Source: Bacteroidota bacterium
Lineage (GTDB): Bacteria; Bacteroidota; Bacteroidia; Palsa-965
NCBI GenBank assembly: GCA_013289095.1
Contig: JABDAO010000011.1
Coordinates: forward strand, 1-47,948
Direction: 5' to 3'
DNA: 47,948 nucleotides
Below the pieces are notes generated by a model. The model was not told the origin of the DNA. It was given only the letters and a program-made list of their open reading frames with translations, and ran no database searches. Made by a program: the position numbers and the translations under genes. Positions 1 to 9,006 of this stretch are shown here, one piece after another (position 1 is the first letter of the stretch; every line of letters begins with the position of its first letter).

Positions 1-1998
1 AAAGAAGAACGATTTGCTGAAGAATTTTTCGACCGTGAGTTCCAACCCGTAGTTATCTCCCGTGCCTTTGTTGACAAGTGTATCGGGGAAGAAGCGGGTA
101 AACCCAGAACCCTGGTTCATGAGCGAAAATGCGGATGACTTTTTTTCGATTGGCACATCATACAGATGCTGATAATAGGCTTCCACCTTAACATGTGTAC
201 CGGGTGCAATGTAATTGTCGTACGAGAGTACAAAGTGTGCGCTACGGATAAACCCTACATCGAGGTTGTGCATGTAATAATTCCCGTTCGCATCTCTTAC
301 ATAATTGCCTTGGGCATCCTGCTGGTGATAAAAATAAACATAGGTAGGGAGCATCTGACTGTGCATACCCATGCCCAAACCGATAGATTGTTTTGAATTG
401 ATGATGTATTTAGCGCCCAGACGGGGCTCGAGCGATTTGCTTCCGTTCAGTGTCAGGTACTGTGCGTGCAACCCGCCCGTTACCGAAAACTTATCGCCCA
501 GCTTGTACTTGAGCTGCACATAAGGCTGGAAGAGAAAGTAATCGGTGGTGTTGTCCCAACGATTCACCCAATGGTAGGTATTGGTATTGTAGGCAGAGTC
601 GATGGTGCTGGTACGGTAGAGATCATTGAACATACCGGCTTTCATACTCAGTTTGTTGCTGAATTTTTTGTTCAGAAAAAAATTAAAGGAATATTTCTCA
701 TCATTAAACCGGTAGGCGATGTTCGGAACGATGGAATCGAGCTTAAAATTTCCGCTCCGGTATACCACGGCCTGGTTACTGAAAGACCCTGCATCTGAAC
801 CCGCCAGTGTGACTTTTAGGTAGGTGGTGCTGTTCAGCGATTTGGAATAGTTCATCCCCACGATGCCGGTAGAGGAACCAAAAAGCTGGTTCTCGTTACT
901 GGCCCCGTAGAGATCCTGAGTGGGTGATGTATAATCGCTTACGACGATATCAATATTGCTCATCCCTCCAAGTCCGAAGAAGGACAGATCGCCCCCATGC
1001 TTCAACGGGAAATTGAGTTTAAAAGAGCCATCCTGATAGTTGGGCACAGCGCTGGTCCCGATATTGATATTTGCCGCCGAGAACAGGGCAAGTGAGGAGT
1101 AACGGTAGGTTGCCAGATAGCTGGCGCCAGTGCTTTTGCTGATAGGCCCTTCGGCAGTTACCTCGGTGCCGAGGAAACCGAGCTGGGCAGTAACTTCATG
1201 CTCTTCATTGTTCCCGTTGCGCATTTTCAGGTCGAACACACCTGCAATGCCGTTGCCATATTCGGCCGGGAAGGCTCCGGTGTAGAAATCAGAATTGGCG
1301 AGCATTTTATTGTTGAGCATGCTCACCGGCCCTCCGGTGGTGCCTGCAACGGCAAAATGGTTGGGATTGGGTATATCCACATCTTCCAGGCGCCAGAGTA
1401 TGCCCAAGGGAGAGTTGCCACGCACCACAATATCGTTTCGGGAATCATCCGCCCCTTGCACACCGGCATAGTTCGAAGCCATCCGCGCAGGGTCTCCCCT
1501 ACTGCCTGCATACCTGTTTGATTCTTCGACCGAGAAGGTACGCGAACTCACCATGGCCATCTCATTCTGCACGTCGCCGGGGTGGGCAGTGCCTGTTACC
1601 ACCACGGCATCAATCTTGACGGCCGATTCTTCCATGTCGAAATTCAGGATCACCTCTTTGGCCGAATTGACAATGATATTGGTACGTACCACAGGCAGAT
1701 ATCCAACCAAATTGGCTTTGACCGTATACTTGCCCAAGGGGATATCATTGAGACGATAATTCCCACCTGCATCCGTATTGGTGCCCATCACCAGGGTTGA
1801 GTCTTTAAAAAGCCGGATGGTTACGGTCATCATCCCGGCCTGGCTTTCCTTGTCGGTTATTTTTCCCCGAATCACCTGTTTGATATCACTTTGTGAAAAT
1901 GCCAAATTGGCACCGATAAACAGAAGCATCACACCAAGCCTGATGCTGATCTTGATGCGCTGTAAAAAATACAAGGGTTGAGTATGGGTTTGTTTCAT
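1..1998 (-). CDS. TonB-dependent receptor with N-terminal carboxypeptidase-like regulatory domain (truncated by window edge)
   Basis: Open reading frame from ATG at 1998 running off the left edge (absent from the ORF track because no stop lies in the window). Translates MKQTHTQPLYFLQRIKISIRLGVMLLFIGANLAFSQSDIKQVIRGKITDKESQAGMMTVTIRLFKDSTLVMGTNTDAGGNYRLNDIPLGKYTVKANLVGY..., then plug-like ..VVVTGTAHPGDVQNEMA..SRGDPARMASNYAGVQGADDSRNDIVVRGNSPLGILWRLEDVDIPNPNHF. Confidence 0.9.
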   Translation of the reverse strand, partial: MKQTHTQPLYFLQRIKISIRLGVMLLFIGANLAFSQSDIKQVIRGKITDKESQAGMMTVTIRLFKDSTLVMGTNTDAGGNYRLNDIPLGKYTVKANLVGYLPVVRTNIIVNSAKEVILNFDMEESAVKIDAVVVTGTAHPGDVQNEMAMVSSRTFSVEESNRYAGSRGDPARMASNYAGVQGADDSRNDIVVRGNSPLGILWRLEDVDIPNPNHFAVAGTTGGPVSMLNNKMLANSDFYTGAFPAEYGNGIAGVFDLKMRNGNNEEHEVTAQLGFLGTEVTAEGPISKSTGASYLATYRYSSLALFSAANINIGTSAVPNYQDGSFKLNFPLKHGGDLSFFGLGGMSNIDIVVSDYTSPTQDLYGASNENQLFGSSTGIVGMNYSKSLNSTTYLKVTLAGSDAGSFSNQAVVYRSGNFKLDSIVPNIAYRFNDEKYSFNFFLNKKFSNKLSMKAGMFNDLYRTSTIDSAYNTNTYHWVNRWDNTTDYFLFQPYVQLKYKLGDKFSVTGGLHAQYLTLNGSKSLEPRLGAKYIINSKQSIGLGMGMHSQMLPTYVYFYHQQDAQGNYVRDANGNYYMHNLDVGFIRSAHFVLSYDNYIAPGTHVKVEAYYQHLYDVPIEKKSSAFSLMNQGSGFTRFFPDTLVNKGTGDNYGLELTVEKFFSKSFFF

Positions 1999-2382
1999 AA
2001 AGCAGGATGCGATTTGTTTGTACAAGACAAAACTCAACCCAAACCGGGTATTTTCATAACTGGTTTGAGCGTGAGCTGATGGCTTATTTTTAAATATTCA
2101 TTGAAAAACAGGAATCTGCAGGCAAAGATAGAAGCATTTGCATTTTATCCCGCATTTTTCAGTTGAAGATGGCTAACGCTCTGAAAGGGCCTCCAGCTCT
2201 CAGAAGCAGCGAAATAACCCATCCCGATGAATATCGGGACTGCACAAAATCCAAACACTGAACAGTAGCGCACTACGTTTCTACTGTTCATTTTGGGTTT
2301 ATGCAACACGAGCAATCAGGGCCTTACAAAGTACGAAAGGTGTGGGATAAGCTTTTCGGGTATCGATAAAAAGAGTTTTTTC

Positions 2383-5300
2383 CTAATCCACCAACGAAAC
2401 CAATTCCCTGATCTCCTGATCGCTCAACTCCCCCACCCATTTCTCACCGCCTGCTATGGTAAGATTGGCCAGGCTTTTCTTGGTCTTTAACATCTCATCG
2501 ATACGTTCCTCCAGGGTGCCCTTGGTGATGAGGCGGTGTACCATCACATTGCGGAGCTGCCCGATGCGAAAGGCACGGTCGGTGGCCTGGGCTTCGGTGG
2601 CAGGGTTCCACCACAGATCGTAGTGGATGACATGGTTGCCGGCGGTAAGGTTCAGACCGGTGCCTCCTGCCTTCAGGCTCAGGATAAAAGTATCGTGCAT
2701 GGGGTTTTCCTGAAAGGCCTTGACCATATCATCCCTATCCTTGCGTGTAGAACCTCCGTGGAGCTGAAGCGCCTTTTTACCGAACCGGGTCTGAATAACT
2801 TGTTGGAGGATATCGCCGGCTTCTTTGTATTGCGAAAAGATGAGCACCTTTTCGTTGTTTTCATAAATGGTCTCAAGCAGCTGGAACAACAGGAGCATCT
2901 TGCCGCTTTGTTCGGGCGCCGCCTCCGCCTCTGTTTTGAGGTATTGGGCAGGGTGGTTGCATATTTGTTTCAAGACGGTAAATAATTTTAAGATCAACCC
3001 CCGCCGTTGAATACCGGCAGTGTCTTCCATGCCCTGGAGCAGATCGGTGGTGAGGTTTTTATAGAGCGCCGCCTGTTCTTTGCTGAGGTGGCAATATTGG
3101 TTGTTTTCAATTTTATCGGGCAGATCGGCAATGATGGCTTTGTCTGTCTTTACCCTGCGCAGGATGAACGGGGCGGTTATCTTCAGGAATTTATCCAACA
3201 AGTGTTTGTCCTGGTTCAGTTCTATGCCCTGGGCAAAATTCGAGTTGAACCAGTTTTCGGTGCCCAGGTAACGAGGGTTCACAAAATCGAAGATGCTCCA
3301 ATATTCGCCCAACCTGTTTTCAACCGGGGTCCCGGTCATCGCAATGCGGATCGTCGAGGGGATCATCTTTACCGCTTTGGTGAGTGCAATGCTGTTGTTT
3401 TTAATGTTCTGGGCCTCATCAATGATCAGGGCCGACCAATGCTTTTTTCGCAATTTTTCATTGTCAGACCTTACCACCCCATAGGTAGAAATGACCACAT
3501 CCACCTTCCTGAACCCATCGTCTCTTCCTGCTCCGTGATAAATCATAGACCGGAGATCGGGGGCGAAACGCGCCAGCTCATTTTCCCAGTTGCTCAACAG
3601 GGTAGTCGGGGCCACCACCAGGGCAGGGCCCTTGTCGAGCAAGCCCTCCTCTTTGAATTTAAGAAGGGCCGTAATCACCTGTAAGGTTTTGCCCAGGCCC
3701 ATATCATCGGCAAGCAGAGAACCAACACCGAGCTTTGCATTTTTGTAGATCCACGAATAACCCCGGTGCTGGTATGGCCTCAGTTGGGCATGAATCCCCA
3801 GGGGTTGTTCAATGAGCTCAATCTGGCTGAGCGCCCGGATCTGTTTCCGCAGCTCCGGGTCAACCAACACCGATGCCCCCTGATAATCCTCGCTCAGGGC
3901 TGCCTGCAAGAGCTCTATAGCCGAAGGCGTTTCGGCCGTTTCGAGTTTTTTGATGATGCGTTCAATTTCATCCCGGGTCATGCTTATATACTGATCGCGT
4001 ATTTTTACGAGACCGGCTGTTTCGGTGGTCATTTTTTTAAACTCCTGCACATCCATAAACTGATCGCCGAGCGCTATCTTCCAGTCGAAACTAAGTGTAT
4101 CATCGAGTGAAAAGAAAGAGCGGTTCTTTTTCCTTGCTTTCAGGGCCAGGGTGATTTTGGGCCGCAGCAGCGATTGAAGGCTTTTGGGCAGCAGCGTCTC
4201 GATGCCAAGCATGCGTATGACCGGAAGGATGGCGGTGAGCACTTCCGAAAAGCTCCGGGTGGTGTACTGAAGCCGTTCTTGCCCGCCGGAGGCAATGACC
4301 CGCTCGAGTTCGGGCATGTAATGCGAGAGCAATTGTATGTTTTTCAACGCATCCAGTTGTTTTTCTTCATGATGCGCTAAAAAAGAACGGAGTGTTTCAA
4401 GCCCCAGCAGGGGTTTTTGAATGTTCCGGATGAGGACTTCCACCTCAAAACCTTCTCTCACGCCTTCGCTACGGCTCATGCGTTCATGAATCTGCAGGAC
4501 CGGCGAAAAGTCGCGCTTACCGATAAAAAAACGTTTCAGCCAGAGCTGGATGGTAGTCGGTATTTCTTTCCCGGCAAATGAATTGAAACGCACCGCCTCG
4601 TTTTGAAAAAAGAGGCGGATGATGGCCGCATCGGTTTTATTGGTTGTTTCGAAGAGCTTTAATGCAGAAAGGTCATGACAGCGCTCGGCCGATTTGCCGG
4701 TAAACAAAAAACAAAGCAACAGCAAACCATCTTCCGGGTTCAGCGCCTTGTAACCAGCCACAACACGTTTGCCCCTGGTCATGGTTGTTTTTTGAATCAT
4801 AGACATTCCGGGAGGGTAGCCCTGCAGGAGTAACTCAAAGACATGTTTAACGCCCGGGTTGATCAGGGCAGGGATCCATTGTATGCGGTACATATTTTCA
4901 CCGCACCTCATCAACCGGGGCAAAAGCGCACAACGCTCGGCGAGGATATTACAGAACCGAAAGGTCTGGTACAGGGTGATGAAGGATGGTGAATAATTCG
5001 AGAGATGTTTGCTCTCGGTTTGGGCCAGCAATACAAGCATTTTCTCGGGGTGTACGGGTTTTACATACCCGTGCTCATCGGTTGCCCTCAATTCAAGATC
5101 GGCGTTGGCCCCGGCCACAAGCGTATATTCGTAAAACCGGTATGCATCGGGCAGCACGGCGACCCCATGTTTTAGCGAGGCCAGGTAGAACAGTTCTGTT
5201 TTGACATGCCTTTTGTAAAAGCCCAGCATCACTGTTTTAAAATCAGAACTATAAAACAGCGGAGATGCCGGAAACAACATAGGCAATGAAACTTGCAGGT

Positions 5301-5940
5301 TTTCGATGACCGAAAAATCGGGGGCCGGCCCCGCTACGGGTTTCTTTTTCTTCGACGGTTTTCGCCTCACCACACCTTCTTCGAGGCTATACACATGCTC
5401 GGTCTCCATATCTTCAAGCGGTATCCCCTCGCCGGCCAGCTCTTTTACAATATCAAAGCCGTGGAGACTGAAGACCCTGAACGGGTTTTGGTCGATCTGG
5501 TTTGCGACAATGTAGATGACAGCGGCAATGTGTTTACAGGGCACAGCCCAATCTGGGCAAGAACAGGTAAGTTTTAGATCCTTCCAGCTTTTCGGAAAGA
5601 TCCGAATGCCGTTCCGCTCGGCAATCTGGAGTATTTCGGCGGGCAACACACGGTTCAGCAATTGCGGGATCAACAAAGGGTTGCCCCGGATGGTTTCGAT
5701 GAGGATCTTTTTTTCAGCACGGGTAAATGGAGGCGCTACAATGGAAACCGAATACGGGTTACGGCGGCTGCCTTGCACCAGGGCACGGATAGTATTCGCC
5801 TCGATGGAAATTTCGACCACCTTGCCTGCGTTTGCATACGCTTTGCCCCTGGGCAAACGGTTCGAGAAATCGATCCTGTCGAGCGCCTGGAGCCATTGCT
5901 GGCCCCACCAGGTGCGGCCATATTTTTGCGCCATTTTCAA
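2383..5940 (-). CDS. SNF2-family DEAD/DEAH helicase with N-terminal SWIM zinc finger
   Basis: 1185 aa; SWIM motif CSCPDWAVPCKH; Walker A LLADDMGLGKTLQ, DEAQ box (IIDEAQNIKN), helicase C domain (LSLKAGGTGLNLTAGNHVIHYDLWWNPATEAQATDRAFRIGQ). Confidence 0.95.
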   Translation of the reverse strand: MKMAQKYGRTWWGQQWLQALDRIDFSNRLPRGKAYANAGKVVEISIEANTIRALVQGSRRNPYSVSIVAPPFTRAEKKILIETIRGNPLLIPQLLNRVLPAEILQIAERNGIRIFPKSWKDLKLTCSCPDWAVPCKHIAAVIYIVANQIDQNPFRVFSLHGFDIVKELAGEGIPLEDMETEHVYSLEEGVVRRKPSKKKKPVAGPAPDFSVIENLQVSLPMLFPASPLFYSSDFKTVMLGFYKRHVKTELFYLASLKHGVAVLPDAYRFYEYTLVAGANADLELRATDEHGYVKPVHPEKMLVLLAQTESKHLSNYSPSFITLYQTFRFCNILAERCALLPRLMRCGENMYRIQWIPALINPGVKHVFELLLQGYPPGMSMIQKTTMTRGKRVVAGYKALNPEDGLLLLCFLFTGKSAERCHDLSALKLFETTNKTDAAIIRLFFQNEAVRFNSFAGKEIPTTIQLWLKRFFIGKRDFSPVLQIHERMSRSEGVREGFEVEVLIRNIQKPLLGLETLRSFLAHHEEKQLDALKNIQLLSHYMPELERVIASGGQERLQYTTRSFSEVLTAILPVIRMLGIETLLPKSLQSLLRPKITLALKARKKNRSFFSLDDTLSFDWKIALGDQFMDVQEFKKMTTETAGLVKIRDQYISMTRDEIERIIKKLETAETPSAIELLQAALSEDYQGASVLVDPELRKQIRALSQIELIEQPLGIHAQLRPYQHRGYSWIYKNAKLGVGSLLADDMGLGKTLQVITALLKFKEEGLLDKGPALVVAPTTLLSNWENELARFAPDLRSMIYHGAGRDDGFRKVDVVISTYGVVRSDNEKLRKKHWSALIIDEAQNIKNNSIALTKAVKMIPSTIRIAMTGTPVENRLGEYWSIFDFVNPRYLGTENWFNSNFAQGIELNQDKHLLDKFLKITAPFILRRVKTDKAIIADLPDKIENNQYCHLSKEQAALYKNLTTDLLQGMEDTAGIQRRGLILKLFTVLKQICNHPAQYLKTEAEAAPEQSGKMLLLFQLLETIYENNEKVLIFSQYKEAGDILQQVIQTRFGKKALQLHGGSTRKDRDDMVKAFQENPMHDTFILSLKAGGTGLNLTAGNHVIHYDLWWNPATEAQATDRAFRIGQLRNVMVHRLITKGTLEERIDEMLKTKKSLANLTIAGGEKWVGELSDQEIRELVSLVD

Positions 5941-6101
5941 CTATGGGTTTTTCAATACTTGTTTCTTAGGTATGTACGAAACAACGTTTAATGATCGTAA
6001 TTAAACGGCTTACCTGGTCTTTTGTTTTCAACAAGGCTGGATAAAGGCCCCAGCGCCCGACCGGTTCCCTGCTTAGAACAGGGGTGTGCAACAACGCAGG
6101 T

Positions 6102-6749
6102 TCAGGAGCACATCATTTTTACGGCCACAATCAGTAAATCGGTAGTCTGGTTTCCGCCTTTGGATGGATACACTTTCCGTTGCAGATGGACAATGTCAAA
6201 TCCGTTTTCGAAAAGCGCGTTTTGCAGAAATCCGGCTTCATGGTAATACAGATAACAGCGGTCGTTTTCGTCCTGGCTTGATGACCGGAACCCCGATCTG
6301 GAGGGGTCATCTTCCATGGTGCTTAAATACAGCGCACCACCGGCGATCAAGATTTGTCTGGCATCGGCTATTAATTTCACCACATCTTCGCCGGCCAGAT
6401 AAGGCAAACAAAATCCGCACATAATCCCAACGTATTGTTTATCCAGGGCAACAATATCCCTGCAGTCCATCAATCTGTATTCAGCCTGGGGGTTGTTGAT
6501 CCTTGCCCGTTCGAGCATGTTCCGGGCCAGATCAATGCCCAGGATCCGAAAACCGGGCCTCTTCTGCAGCAGATACCGGGAAATATTGCCAGGCCCGCAG
6601 GCTATATCCAGAATCTCCGCATCTTCATGCGGGATCTGGGCACAGAACACATCAAAGGACTCGTGGTACATAGACAGATCCATAAATTTGCATTCATAGT
6701 CCGATGCGTATTTATTGAAAACGGCGGTGGCGAGCTCGGTGTGGTTCAT
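6102..6749 (-). CDS. class I SAM-dependent methyltransferase
   Basis: 215 aa; motif I EILDIACGPGNISRYLL, motif II LGIDLARNMLERAR. Confidence 0.9.
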   Translation of the reverse strand: MNHTELATAVFNKYASDYECKFMDLSMYHESFDVFCAQIPHEDAEILDIACGPGNISRYLLQKRPGFRILGIDLARNMLERARINNPQAEYRLMDCRDIVALDKQYVGIMCGFCLPYLAGEDVVKLIADARQILIAGGALYLSTMEDDPSRSGFRSSSQDENDRCYLYYHEAGFLQNALFENGFDIVHLQRKVYPSKGGNQTTDLLIVAVKMMCS

Positions 6750-7164
6750 GGTTTAAAAAACAGAAATCGGATGAACGAATAACGTGATGAAGGGTTGATC
6801 AGCAATTCGCTGAAGCCCATTCGCAAAGCCCCGGCACAGAAATGTTTATTGTGTTACACCGTGCCGGCAGATGCTTGAAAGGTATTTCCTGGTTATGTCT
6901 CCCAACAAACTTGTCCTGAATCCGGTTTCTGTCTGATGAAGAATTCCCGATTCGCGGGAATTTGGTTTTCATAATCTTGTTAAACATTGCCTCTTGGTCA
7001 GTTTTTAGTTTTCCGATCAGACATTTCAAATTTACATAAATAATACAAAACCCCGATTCCGGGCGGGGATTATTCCAGGGCAATCGCATCTGGATTCCCG
7101 AAAGTTACGTTTGCCAGCTTTAACAGACGGAGGCAGCAGACCTGGTATTGGGTGAAGAACAATA

Positions 7165-7290
7165 AAATCGGAACATGTCATTCTCCGAAGGGAAGGTGTC
7201 GTGCTCCGTGCGAAACATGTCCTTCTCCGATCGGTATCTGTCCCACTCCGTTCTGAATGTGTCGTATTCCAAATCTGATTCCGTCCGAAA
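7165..7290. repeat. degenerate 21-bp-period array (flank of the main array)
   Basis: tgtc marks at 7176, 7197, 7218, 7239, 7260 (spacing 21 each); unit like gaacatgtcNttctccgNNcg. Confidence 0.8.
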
Positions 7291-7325
7291 CATGCCTCTC
7301 TCCGGCAGGACGCAGCCTCGATAAG

Positions 7326-8010
7326 GAACCTCGGGGAACATGTCGGGAACCTAAGGGAACGTGTCGGGAACCTTGGGGAGCATGTCGGGAACCAAAGGGA
7401 ACATGTCGGGAAACTAAGGGAACGTGTCGGGAACCTTGGGGAGCATGTCGGGAACCAAAGGGAACATGTCGGGAACCTAAGGGAACGTGTCGGGAACCTT
7501 GGGGAACGTGTCGGGAACCTCAGGGAACATGTCGGGAACCTCGGGGAACATGTCGGGAACCTTGGGGAGCATGTCGGGAACCTAAGGGAACGTGTCGGGA
7601 ACCTTGGGGAGCATGTCGGGAACCTCAGGGAACATGTCGGGAACCTCGGGGAACGTGTCGATAACCTTAGGGAACATGTCGGGAACCTTGGGGAACGTGT
7701 CGGGAAACTCAGGGAACATGTCGGGAACCTTAGTGAACGTGTCGGGAAACTAAGGGAACATGTCGGGAAACTAAGGGAACGTGTCGGGAACCTTGGGGAG
7801 CATGTCGGGAACCTCAGGGAACATGTCGGGAACCTCGGGGAACGTGTCGATAACCTTAGGGAACATGTCGGGAACCTTGGGGAACGTGTCGGGAAACTCA
7901 GGGAACATGTCGGGAACCTCAGGGAACGTGTAAGGAACCTTAGGGAATGTGTCGGGAACCCTGAACATGTCGGGAGCCCTGGGGAGCATGTCGGGAACCC
8001 CAAGGAATGA
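7326..8010. repeat. ~32-copy 21-bp tandem repeat (consensus CGGGAACCTNRGGGAACRTGT)
   Basis: tgtcggg recurs from 7341 to 7989; 648 bp fits 30 x 21 plus one 18-bp unit. GGGAAC recurs twice per unit, spaced 10/11 bp. Confidence 0.97.
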
Positions 8011-9006
8011 GCTGCCTTTTAAAGGCGCACCTCCGAACAACAAAGGTCTCTTTCAGGACAACTAACTTCTCCTGTAGGACAATTTGTGCCATTTGTATCG
8101 ATACCGTTCGGAAATGTCTCCAGTTACATGAAAAGGCATTGGCCAAATAAACCCGCGCTCATCCTCCAATCAAGCGACATTTAAACCGTGTAATCGGTAA
8201 CGATTCGCTTCGGAAGTTTTGAATTCGAAATCTTTTTAGACGCGATTGCCCTGGGGATTATTCTTGCCCAGCCTTTGTTTCCGGAAACCGGGAGCAGGCG
8301 TCAATCCAACCGCAAGCAGCACGACCAGGCCCATGGAACATCGGCAGGAAGCCTTTGTTGTCAGGAAGATCAGCCATCCCCGCTTTAGCTGGCTGGGAAC
8401 ATGCCCCCCCCCCGTCAACGCGAGGCATCTCACACCGGTACGCTTTTACCAGGGAGGATCAGCAAGCAAAGCCATTTGGTGTCTGCCGGGCATAGTAAAA
8501 GTCGGGGCAATACTGGTTTTATTTTACTATACCTAAATGAGTTTTCTTTTTTTTCAAACGAATGAATGAACGCCATTTCTCCCAGCTGCTTCAAATTTTA
8601 TATTTCATACTTCGCCTTAAATCATTCTTCTGAGTTCAAGAAATACGGTCTGCACGAATACTTCCCTCCCCTTATCCATGCACTATTGCTCACTAAAACA
8701 GGAGCTTCTGAACGCCGGGGTTCAGTTCCCCGGCCGGTTTAATCTGTATACAGAAGATCCTAAAAAATCAGACAACAGAAACAATTTATTTATTCAATGG
8801 GATGCGTTTCACCTTCCTGAAAAAAATAAAATGCCAAAAGATATTTCAGATATAATGGACACTCAAAAGCAAGCCCAAACATATTGCGATCTAAATAATT
8901 AGCAATAGCTTCGTTTCTGTTCATAGGGCCGGGTAACGCATGGGGGCTCGCCCGGCATTATTTGCAAATAAGAAAACTAAAAACTCACTGCCTAAACTTT
9001 CACACA

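Noticed and set aside
3007-3684. 225-aa plus-strand ORF
   Set aside because: Antisense shadow of the SNF2 helicase.
7032-8003. 323-aa ORF (FPTCSLR repeats) and overlapping ORFs 7257-7664, 7771-8043
   Set aside because: A 21-bp tandem repeat without stops keeps several frames open on both strands; no start context or non-repeat domain supports translation.
8678-8902. 74-aa ORF
   Set aside because: Plausible start but no homology I can recognise and no codon-bias evidence; not called.
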